Under the pieces are notes generated by a model. It searched no databases and was not told the origin of the DNA. It was given only the letters and a program-made list of their open reading frames with translations. A DNA stretch of 64,000 nucleotides from Saxidomus purpurata (Eukaryota > Mollusca > Bivalvia > Venerida > Veneridae). Positions within the stretch are counted from its first letter, which is position 1. Each line of letters starts with the position of its first letter. The stretch is from NCBI GenBank assembly GCA_022818135.1, contig JAFMSR010000007.1, positions 24,059,846 to 24,123,845 of the forward strand, given 5' to 3'. The position numbers and the translations under genes are program-made. This document shows, piece by piece, positions 1-11,700 of the stretch.

Positions 1-239
1 ATGTTGGTAAAGATTTCGGCAGTGGACGGGAAGCAACTCCTGCATGCATTTGTTCTTTTCTTAAATTGACTTTCCCAGTGAAATAAGAAAATCAACATTT
101 TGAAAGTTATTTTTTCATACTGGTAGCGGGAAGAGTTTGGTGTATTGGGTTAAAAGTTATTATTTTCTCTACACTTTTGTACACACACCATTTTCAGCTG
201 GATTTTTACTTGAAAAAAATGCGCATAATGTCACTTTAA
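1..239. mobile_element. Right half of a TTAA-flanked MITE (MITE-2 family)
   Basis: This piece ends with a GCATAATGTCACT terminus followed by TTAA at 236-239. It aligns by eye with the right half of the complete element at 28981-29409, sharing the 'ctcctgcatgcatttgttc' and 'tactggtagc' blocks. The left half lies outside the window. It is non-coding. The TTAA flank is the target used by piggyBac-type transposases, but no transposase is present. Confidence 0.6.
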
Positions 240-1135
240 TCGTCTACACGCTTTCACATTACCAATATTAAACAGTTTCAAGGCTAAGCAAATCGAATAC
301 AAAACTATTACAAAGAGCATTTCTGCAAAAATGAAAAAGTCGAAAAAGGAATAAGTAACTTATTAGTTACTTATTACTTATTCAAAGCGAATAAGTAAGA
401 GAAGAAAAAACCGGCAATGACAGGGACAAGGTCGTCGTCATTCTTTCAAATTACAAAGATTAAACACGTTCAAGACCAAGCCAATCTAATATTAAGCTAT
501 TAGATCTACAAAGACCACTTCTGTCAAAGTAAAAAGAAGTCAATTAGGTAAAACGTAACTTATTCCTCATTCAAAACAAAATAGGTTACACTAAAAAAAC
601 CGGCATTGACAGGGACAAGGTAGTTGTCATTCTTTCAAATGACTAAGATTAAACAGTTTAAGCCCCAGCAAACCTAATATAATATAAAACTGTTAAAAAG
701 AGCATTTCTGGAAAAAAAACTTCTGTAAAAAAGGGGGCAAAAGTAACAGAACAGATAACGGCGGTGACAGGGACAAATGAATGTCGATATAATTATTTCA
801 CATTTAATTTACCAATATAAAAACAGTTTTAAGACCAAGATATAAGGTCGTCGTCATTATCTTAAATTACAAAGGTTAATCAGTTGAAGGCCAAGCAAAC
901 CTAATATAAAACTATTACAAAGAGCATTTCTGAAAAAAATGAAAGTCGATTAAAGTATAAGTAACTGGTAACTTATTACATATTCAAACCGAATAAGGGA
1001 CATGAGAAATACCGGCGGTGGAAGGAACAAGGTTGTTGTCATTCTTTCAAATTATAAAGATTAAATAGTTGTAAGGCCTTGCAAACCTAATATAAAGCTA
1101 TTACAAAGATCATTTCTATAAAAAAAATGTAAGAT
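240..1135. repeat. Diverged tandem array, about 5 units of roughly 160-250 bp
   Basis: Successive units share the blocks 'gacagggacaaggtcgtcgt', 'cattctttcaaatta', 'aaacagtt..aag.cc.agc', 'attacaaagagcatttct' and 'taacttatta'. Units begin near 244, 420, 610, 770 and 1020. The units are clearly diverged, so the array is old. The last unit and a half reappears at 30366-30665 as the start of the second duplicated copy. Confidence 0.65.
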
Positions 1136-4100
1136 TTGACGAGAAAGCATATCAATTTCTCATAATGTAATGTCAAATCAAAATGATCAGATTTTGTTCA
1201 CCGAAGACAAATCTGGCATTTGAGCAGGTGAGATAGTTACATACATAAACAAGACGATATAACGTATCAATGAGACATGGTAATTCATTATTCAATGAAG
1301 ATAGAATATGTTTTAATAGATGTCTCATCAGGTCAACAAAACAATGTTTCCTACATTGCAACCATGAAAAATGACATTTTTTGAAATACGCCTACTGCAA
1401 ATAAACATATTGCTCCTACAGAAAAGAGTAAAAAAACGGCAATTTCCTTTTCAACACCAGGACAGCTGCGGCGTCCCATAGTAACCGGGTCTTGTTTATT
1501 TTAAGACGTTATATGTACAAAAACAAAATTTATAAGATACGTGGAGAAAAAAAGTTGTTTAATGTGCATGTGCCTACTTATCTTTGACTTTTTAAAAATA
1601 TTTAATTTTCTGTTTTTGTTTTTGTTTTCAAACAAATAATTTCGCTTGGTCAGTACATAGAAAACTGAATGAAATTCAACAGTCTGAGAGTGTTTTGTAA
1701 TCATTAATTTGGATCGACGGTTTGCTACGATGTATACTTGAACAGTAGGGCCCTTCCTACCGAGTTGTAAAATTTATTTTTAATTTTAGATATACAACTG
1801 ATTATTCTTAATTCAATATAAAGTGTATTCTCAACCGGTTTTAGTCATCAAACAACGATTATAAAACAAGTTATTGATCCATTGTCCTTGGAAGAAGCCT
1901 ATATAGTCAAACATCAAGAGGTTATCATTTTTACAATAGATTTGTTTGTCTTTTGCGAATTCCAAACAATTAACATGCCGCATGGTTCAAGCTTTTTTCC
2001 TTGTAAATTGATATGTGCGACCTGGGTGCGATTGACATACATAAAAACTATATTTAACGCAATCGCGTGACTATTGGCCATAGATAAAGTATACAAATAT
2101 GTTTGAGGAAAAACTAATTCTGATGAGGAAAAACGGAATACAATTGCGGTATGTTATCAAACGAGATATAATGGCACTTAATACACCATTTGAAGACATG
2201 GAAAGAATGTTTGTGTATTAAAGCTGCTCGCCCGCAGTTGCTGTTGAAAAAATTTAATTTCTGCAAAACGATATATTTGAATATAAAATAAAAAAAGTTA
2301 AGTCTAGAATCAACTATATGTGAAAATCAACATTGCAATTTGAATAAATCTATTACAACTGTCGTTTGTTGCTTTGACGGCTCCGCTGCATTACATTGTA
2401 CATGTATATGGTTAAACTGGTATTTCAAAAGCCTTTAAAACCCTTTATAATTTGGAAGCGTATAATTTCAAACAGGAATTTATACTGGAACCTTTTAATT
2501 TGATAATTCTTTGTAAATCATGTTAATTTCAAACAGTTTCTCACAAAAGTCTGAGGGCGACCATTAAATCTTCACTTAACAATAGGTCATTAGGTCAATT
2601 CTTAGGGAAAGCCTTTGAACACTGTACAGGCCATATTGTGAGTTGACTTATTATGCTACATCAAAAATTCGTTGTACCGATGTAGCGAAATTACGTTAAA
2701 CATGTTTGGGTACAGCGTATTGCCTGATACCTGTATTATGTACTTTCAATATCAGATATTTTCTCTACATTACTTTGTTATCTTTAATAAATGATAAGGG
2801 GTACCTCATAGTACTTTTATTGTGTTGTGCCATAGGCGAAAACCGTTTATGAATTACACAATGTAGTGTGAGAACACTCAATAAACTGCCATAAATCATG
2901 CAATTATATTTGATAAAATTGGTAACTGTATAAAACCAATTCGATAACTGTAGCATGTTACCGAATTTTCCACTTTGAGATTCGTTATAACCGAGCTTAT
3001 AAACATAGAAAATATTGTCATGGGACGTGGGAATTATAACATAATAGCTAATTTTACTACGTTGCACCCGAGTTTTTGTTATACCCGAGTTCGCTAAAAG
3101 TAAGCACCACTTGACAGTAATAAACTTTGACTGTGTGTGCAGTTGTGCAAGCAGATTAAAAAATGTCCTCAGGACTTCTTACTTACTTCCTTGTCTTTTG
3201 GAGCAATGATTCTCATATAAGCGATTTAGGGCTAGGATGGCCCTCTTTTTTCAAGTATGAAAAGCGTGCACTAAGTTTAGATGACATAACGTCCAAAAGT
3301 ATTTTATCGCTGCTACCCTATACAATTCGGATGATTTAGACACGGTTGGCTTTAGTGCCTTTGTCAAACGGAACACCTCCTTTAAATTATCAATTTGTTT
3401 TATCTTTGAATAACAGGCAATCCACCACATGCTTAAACTATGCGAGCTTTTATGGGTATCGGTAACAGAAATTAATCAGTGCTCATGGTATGCGCGATCT
3501 CATCGGTGTTCTTGTGATTCATAGATCCGTTAAACTGAAACGAAACGAAAGGTACTGTTTTTATTTATTTGTGAATATATTTTATCAGTTGAAAATGTTT
3601 TTTAAGGAACTCGGGGTATGCGTGTTTTGAAACCGCCGTGAATTGAGCAGTAGATTTGGCTTTGTTGTAAGTGAGTTTTGAAATATTTCATTTTCATTTA
3701 TTTTCTATATCTATTTCTATGATTTGGATGCAATCATGCACTGCTCTAAAATTACAAACGCGGTGTTAAATTCACGTGTGAGCCCTCTAAATTCTTACTA
3801 AATTCTTACGCAAATTGATTCCATGTAAGGATTAGTAAAAACCAACTATTAGGTTGAATATAAAATATAAGGTTATGTTTTGCACAAATTGCAATAAACC
3901 TAGTATGGTTTACAAGACAAAGGAACCCTCACGACCTAGTGTAGATGTAGTCATGGCACTTATGAAAATAGAGGGAGGAGTGAGAATGATGCTATCCTTG
4001 ATAGTGAAAACAAACTTCTACTTCAACCCATAGAGCATATAAAGAACTCGCGGTCATTTTGAATGTTTGGTTGTTGGATGTTAGATTCAGCTTTTTGGAT

Positions 4101-5614
4101 TGAATTAACATTGCATAAAGGTGGGTAAAGGAAAGCAAATTCGGTTTGAAGCGAAACCAGGCCACGTGTTTAGAAAAGTTTCTTGAGCACAATCTGCAAT
4201 ATGCAAAATATTTTGTCCCGAGGCCTTTACTCCCGTGTCGCAGGTCAAATATTAATAGTATATTGCATTTCTATAAAACAATACAAATAGATATATCTTG
4301 TATCCCTTTTTCCTTTTTATGGATGCTGGTGCTTCTACTTTCCCTTCTGTATTCAAGATAGTGATCGTTTTTAGAGTCCCAGGATCAGTGTGAATTTATC
4401 TATATAGAACAATACATTAACGGGTAGGATAAGGATAGAACATTGTTCTATTCCCTCTAAAACAATGTTGTCATACGCCTTTCTTTCTAATTAAAGTCTT
4501 TTCACAACGAAAAAGAATTGCCAGAAAGCCTTTCCTATTTTCAACAATATCATTGAAAAAAGCGATTTATTTCTTACATGTACTTATCTATTCAAAAGCT
4601 AAGTTAGCAATGTTTTTGTACAAATAAATGTCATGGTCCGCGAATAAGACATCTTTCTAGGTAAAATGAAAGCTACTTGTAGTTTAGCTACACGGACTGA
4701 TAGCCCTTAACAAACCAATAAATTTGTATTAGTCAGATCACTATCCTCTACCCAAATTGGAAGGTATACTGCAGTATAACTAATTGTACTTAATACACAA
4801 ATTTCTCTTAGGAAACATGACCCAACAGGTTACGGCATTCCAGCAATGAATGTTAATTTTCTCACATAAACAGATGTGGTCTGTAGCAGGGCTCAGGACA
4901 ATGCGAGGTTTCAGTGACTCTAACCACTCGAAAACGGACAGAGAGTTTGAAACCTTACCAATTTTATGTCATATGAGTACTGCCTTATGAAGTTACTTTC
5001 GACTTTCGTGGGTCCATGTTTTCATCACCGAGGTTTTGACTTTCATCATCGTGGTTTCGAACATCGTGTTATGGGGAGAAAAATAAAAACCGCGATGGTC
5101 CAAACGCAGAAACTTAAACTACAGATAATTACTGAAGAACTTTGTGTATTGCTGCTTGTGACTTCGTACTTCTGACTTATAAGTTACGACTTATGACGTC
5201 GCTCTTATGCCTTCGGAATTACGACTATTAAATTGTGACTTAGCATATTATGCAATATATACTTTTAACTTCATGCCATGTTTCCTTGATTGCATCAAGT
5301 TTAAAGACTTCATTAAATAAGCATAAACATTTTTTCAACATTTAAATACTGTTACAACCAATCCTACAAAAGACAACGGATTTTCTTAACTACCTTTGTA
5401 TTCAAAGTCTTTTAAGAAGCCATTGACAAAAAGTAGAGACATCGTTTCGAATAGCAGTTCCTAACCCCGAGAACTCCAATTCCTAGTTTTTATATCTAAG
5501 AACCCATAATTATTTTTTTTGTTCAATTTATTGTTTTGAAACCGGAAGTGTAATCCTCTTTTTCATACGACTAAAATGTACTGTATATTTTAAATTCAGA
5601 CGAAGGACTCTAAG
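1136..5614. other. 5' flank of tyrosinase copy 1, no gene recognised
   Basis: Open frames here are short, mostly lack ATG and show no domain. The same sequence precedes copy 2 at 30666-35325. A small CATCGT-type patch lies at about 5013-5075. The bases just before the tyrosinase ATG (ttttaaattcag at about 5588-5599) resemble a splice acceptor, so a 5' UTR exon may lie upstream. I could not locate a promoter. Confidence 0.5.
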
Positions 5615-5737
5615 ATGAGGACTCTTGCAATATTGCATTGTCTGCCACTCTTGTGTTGTGGTGAGCTTCTGAATATATCACTCGAATTATCAAACAATTC
5701 CATTAAAAGCATCATCGACTGTGAAAGGAAAGCAACG
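5615..5737 (+). CDS. Tyrosinase copy 1, exon 1 (signal peptide)
   Basis: The exon has 41 codons, starts at ATG and ends in phase 0 before GTATGT. The N-terminus MRTLAILHCLPLLCCG is a plausible signal peptide. Potential N-glycosylation sites (NIS, NNS) follow. Confidence 0.85.
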
Positions 5738-8700
5738 GTATGTGCATATTTACATTTTATTAGCGTAGTCATGTTGCTGATTTCCCTTTATCATGTACTG
5801 TGTCTATTTGTCCTCCTTGTTGTTTACAAATACAATGTACAATGTTATATCTATATATAAAAGGATCTTATGGGAGAACATCACAACTAACTATTAACTA
5901 TGCAATTTATTACAGAATCATTCAGTAGATGCTCAACTGGCGCAGCTTGCATGCATTTCCGAATACTATACTAATATTGCACCGGAAAATTTGACAGACT
6001 CGGAGTGGGACTTCATTCATCAGGCGGAGAAAATCAGGTAGTGAATAACTCCGAACATGTGTCCAGGGGCATGGTTTTCTGTAATATATTGCTTTCAGAT
6101 AGAGCAAAAAGAAAAACTACGACCTTGATTTGGCAAATTAAAAGATGATTCAGTCTGCTAGATATACAAAAATGTCACAATTCCATTAAGTTTAAGACTT
6201 ACAAGGTAACGAAATTGAACTTAGTAATAAGTAAATAATGCACGTATATGTACATGTAAAAGATTTTACATGCACGGATCAGTTGGTCATTTTTTAAAAT
6301 TATCTGCTAGAATGACGTACCTACATTTTTACATTCTTACATACACACATGTATTACATAAATATGCATACAAAATAATTTTCAATATCATTGAACAACC
6401 CTGCGATATATTTAAAACATGCATTTGCGATTGAGAAGCAACTTTAGGAATGTTTCTTTACATAAAAAGTCAATTTCCCAGTAAGACATTATGCTTGTTA
6501 ATAACAATGCCACGTGTAATAGTATAGTATAGTATAGTTTATTTGTGATCTGTAGGCCACCGGCCCATACACAACTTATGTACATAGTAGTAACATACAT
6601 TGAAATATGTGAATACAAACAAAACATCTTTACATATTATCATAGTATGCGATAGTGTCATAATAAAGAACGCCCATAGTGATCCCTGCATTTGTACAAA
6701 TTGTCTTTATATAAAGGACAATACTTTCGAACTACATACAAAATACATAATAAGCCCGAATATCTACTTAACTATATTTTTTCTATATACTAGTTAATAA
6801 TTCTGTCCTACGTTTAAAAGAGTAATATAGATACATGGCTAAACTTCTAATTGTTGTAACATTTGTACATGACATTAAATTACAAAATTTGATACGAGAA
6901 GGGTTTGTAATATAGTAACCCGTTATATATTTCTCCCGAAGGTCATTGTATAGAGGGCATATCAAAACAAAATGGAACTCATCCTCTAAAACACACTCAC
7001 AGTAACAACAATAACGATATTCAGACGGGATGTTATAGTATCGTCCTTGCTCTATCATGAGATTATGAGATGAAAATCTAAAAGTTGCCATACATTTTCT
7101 AAATTTACCAATGTCAATGCAAGATACGTAGTTCTCTTTTCCATGTAATAATTTAAAATCTTTATAATACGACAATTTGACATTACTACAACACTGGTTT
7201 CTCCAAATTTGTACGTACTGGTCTTTAAGTCTTTGAACATATTTATTTAAAAAATATTGTCGGTTATCAACGTGCTGCGCTTCCCATATATATCCAAACC
7301 CATTTCTAAAGAGATTTTTCCTAACAAGTGTAACCCAGTTTTCATGTCCAATTCTGTCAAAGTGCACTAGCATATTATAACATAATTTTGTATATCTGTT
7401 GTTACCTAATTCTAATAAATGTAACCAATATTTAATGCAACTTTTATATGCATTTATATACATTGGAAAACGTCCCAAGTCACCCAATACTGCATCGTTA
7501 CATGATCCCGTGTTTACATTCAGATAACGTTTACAACCATATATATGAACATTTTCACAACAGCTTGTCTCATTCAATCCCCATATTTCTGAGCCATATA
7601 GCATTATAGGTATGACTTTTGTATCAAATATTTTGAAAAAAGAATCATACGGTATTTCTTGAAGATGTGCAAATGAATTCAAAAGTTGATTTAAAACCTT
7701 TTTAGCTTTGACACATGTATACTCGGACATTTTATATGGAGACAATCGATTTGTAAAATGTACACCTACATAGGTAAATGAATTAACAACCTCAATATTG
7801 TGTTCACCATATTTCCATTTTTCGCGTCTGGCTACAGCGCCACCTTTTTTGAAAACTACAATTTTAGTTTTTGCTACATTTACCGATAATTTATATGTGC
7901 TACAGAAACTATCTAAAACATTAAGTTGCCGTTGTAGTCCAACTACCGTATCAGCTAAAAGTGCTACATCGTCCGCAAACATTAGCAGAAATATTTCAGT
8001 AAAATCAGGAAAAAGTTGAATACCTCTTAAACCGCTATTGCAAATTAAATCATTCAATTCGTTTATGAAGAGAGAAAATAGTATGGGGCTCAAACTACAT
8101 CCTTGACGTAACCCGATTGGACAACAGAATGTGTCTGTATGTCCATACTTTGTTCTAACAACACCTTTTACTGTGTTATAAATTGCTAAAATAGAACTGT
8201 ACAGTTTTCCTTTCAAACATTGTTTCTTTAAAACGTTATACATAATAGTCCGATTGACAGAATCAAAAGCTTTCTGAAAATCTACAAAGGCAACATATAT
8301 TGGCCTTTTCTTCCTAGATAAGTATTTGTTAATTATCGCATAGAGAATAAACGCATTGTCTATTGTTGAATAACCAGCCCGAAAACCGGCTTGAGATTCA
8401 GCCATTTTGTTATAAGCCTCAGTGAAAAAAGTAACCCTTTTTGTTATGACAGATATATATATTTTACTAAGAGTATCGAGTATAGATATTCCTCTATAGT
8501 TATCTGGTACATTCACACTTCCTTTTTTATGTATAGGAACAATAATAGATAAAGTCCATGAATCTGGAAATTCACCACTATCAAATAATCTATTAAATAA
8601 TCTATTCATGTATGGTAACAAAATTTCCGAACCATAAACAAAATGTTCGGGAATTAAATTTCCCGCAGATGCCTTATTAATATTTATCGACTTTATACTG

Positions 8701-11700
8701 TTAATAATTTCTTCATTTGTTATAGGAGAATTGAAAATAATACTGCCGATAGAATCTAAATTATCGTCTGTGACAGTGTCATCAAACTTTTTATTACTCT
8801 CATCGGATGCATTGCCACCATCACTTGATGCAAATACTTTGCTAAAGTGTTCAAACCAAGCTTGTGGTGTAATAGAAGGTTCAGATTTCGGCGGACAAGT
8901 CAATTTTTTTATTTCACCCCAAAAATATTTAGAGTTTCGTATAGAAGAATCTAACTTTTGCACATATGATTTATTAAACTGTTTCCTTTTCAGTTTACAA
9001 GTATGTTTATACGTTTTTTTTCGTTCAAGATACTGATTTAAGGTAGCTACACTTCGATTTAACCTAAATGTTTTCAAAGCTTCTCTTGACATATGTTTTA
9101 GTGTTTTGCATTCATGGTCGAACCAAGGTTCCCCTTTAGGTCTTCCTTTTGTACGTTTACATTGAAGAAATTTGCTAGAACTGGTGGTTATTGCTGATTC
9201 GAATTCACTCAGTATATCGTTGATATTTGCATGTGGATCAGATAAAAGGTTATCAAAATCAGCAAAACAACCATTCAATACGTTCTGGGATAAAGCATTC
9301 ACAAAAAGATCTTTGTTCGTCTCATTGAGTACAATAATTTTCTCATTAGACGTCACAGGTTTTTGTATATCTACATTATGAATAACACTCTTTATACATA
9401 ACTGTAATGGCAAGTGGTCACTTTCTGTACGAGATAGAACTTCAAAATCAGTTATTAAATCAATTAAGTGTTTTGAAACAATAAAATAGTCAATAACACT
9501 GGAACCATTTTGGTTAATAAAAGTATACTCCCCTATTCCATGGTCAGAGCCTAATCGACCATTTACTATATAACAAGCATATGTTTTACAAAAATGAATA
9601 AGCGCACGGCCAAATTTATTAGTTGTACTGTCGCTAGACTTCCTATTTAAACCTATGTCCCCATCAAGGAATTCAACTAAATGATGCAGGTATGGCACAT
9701 TGTCATTATGTGTTATGAAATCATTGAGATTCGCTGTTCGAGAATTTAAATCTCCGCTCAAAATAAGTGGCAGGCCAATAAGGTTTTCGTCTAATAGCAT
9801 TTCTTCTAAAGTACGAATACCAATTCTATTCTCATTTCTATTAGTATAAAATACAGACCCTTCTGGAGGGAAATATAAACTGCAATATATTACGTCTGTA
9901 TTCAAAGAAAACAACGTCTTATCAAATCTAATGAGAATACCAAATTCGAATGTATGACAAATTCTTTTGCAAAAATTTACAATCGTATTTTTGATCAAAA
10001 CAATTAGACCACCCATATTTCTTCCACCCCGAGTTGAACGTGTAGCATTACAACTAAATATTGAAAAACCTGAAAAGTATTCTGCACAAAAATCATGACT
10101 TAATTCCCATGTTTCTTGCAGTCCTATAACATCATAATAAGCAAGAAACTCATTAACACCAGTTTGAATAAGCTTATTACGCAATCCTTCAACATTCCAA
10201 GTAATAAATTTCAAGTCAGTTTGAGAATAAGTTTGTGTAGGGCGTCGGCCGACGTCCTAGTCTACAATGATGTTTTCCGCCTCTGATGTAGCCTGGTTTA
10301 CATATTGCCGATTCCCTTCAGTCTGACGGTAAGCACGTTTAAATATTCTGTTCGATCCAGATGTTTGATCCTTGCTCGGAGTTTTGTGCAATTTACCATT
10401 TTTGTAGTAACCTATAAAGCCTTGTGATCGAAGTCTATTAATTTCTTGGCGCTGAATAAAAGTCAAATCATTCGAAATGCGTATTTCTTTAGCTCGTAAC
10501 TCATCTCTGTACTCGAAAAGTTTTAGTTTATTTGCAAAATTCGAAAATTTCACCACTACCATACGTGTTTTATCACTCCTTTTATCGCCAATTCTTCGAG
10601 CACTGGAAATTGCATCAACATTAATACTGTCTTCCGGGCGTAATATACTAAATATATTAGTACTAATTACCGAATTTAACGACACATTTTCGTTTTCTTC
10701 TTCTGGTAAGCCGAATACACGTAAATTGCATTTGATTCTGTCAGACTCGGTTATATTTATTTGAGTTTCCAGCATTTCTATTCTATCACGCTCCGTTTCG
10801 TCATTCATTGCTAGGCCGGCTACATCATTGCGTAAAAGATCCGTGTCATACTCTAATGCCTCTAATTTACTGTCTAGAGAATACAATGTGCGTTCAAATT
10901 TATCCTGTGTATTTTCAATTCTGTTTATTTTAGATTTAATCGAAGTTATTTCAGTATTCATTCTTTTCAGTTCACCTTGTACATGTTTGACTCCATCTTT
11001 CACTTCTCTAATATCATTTGACAAAGAAGCATTCAGATCCTGTATTGACTTCAAAATCATTTCGGTATCTATTGTTGGACCTGGATTAAGTTCGACGTCC
11101 GATGCCAGAAGTAACAAACGTCGTGTATATGAAGCATACTGTATTACATGAAGACAACAACTAGGTGAAGTAGTCATTCCAATACAAACTGTGGCGAGCA
11201 GACAGTCATCAACGTATTCCGTAGATAAATTATTCTCGACATATCGTCGGGAATGAACAACACCACCAAGCACTAAAATTGATAATATGAGAGCTAGGCT
11301 ACACACAAATGCTCTATATTGAATATCAGTTCCTCGGACATATGGATTGTATTTTGCATACTTGGGTACTTTTTTCCTCAGTTTACGAACTGCAACCTGT
11401 AGCCCAAAGATACCAACTCTGTTTCTGTAAGTGTTTATATCAACGCCCATAATGTAAGTCTCTGATGTTTATTTCACTCGCTATTAAACGATTTAATACA
11501 TAAAGAGGATCAAGAGCGTTTATGTAATACAGTTAATGTTATTGTGCTGATTGTGCTGATTGTCCGTATTCGCTTCCGTATAAAATTTCAAGTACACTGA
11601 CCAAGGTAATGCTTCTCACGATCTGTCTATTGTGTAACTTTACCAGGTGAACAATGGATAGTACGTGTTATGTTATGTGCAGTCAAGCAAATATTTATCG

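Noticed and set aside
2765..3067. 100-codon frame repeated at 32310-32612
   Set aside because: No ATG start and no domain. Its conservation is explained by the duplication alone.
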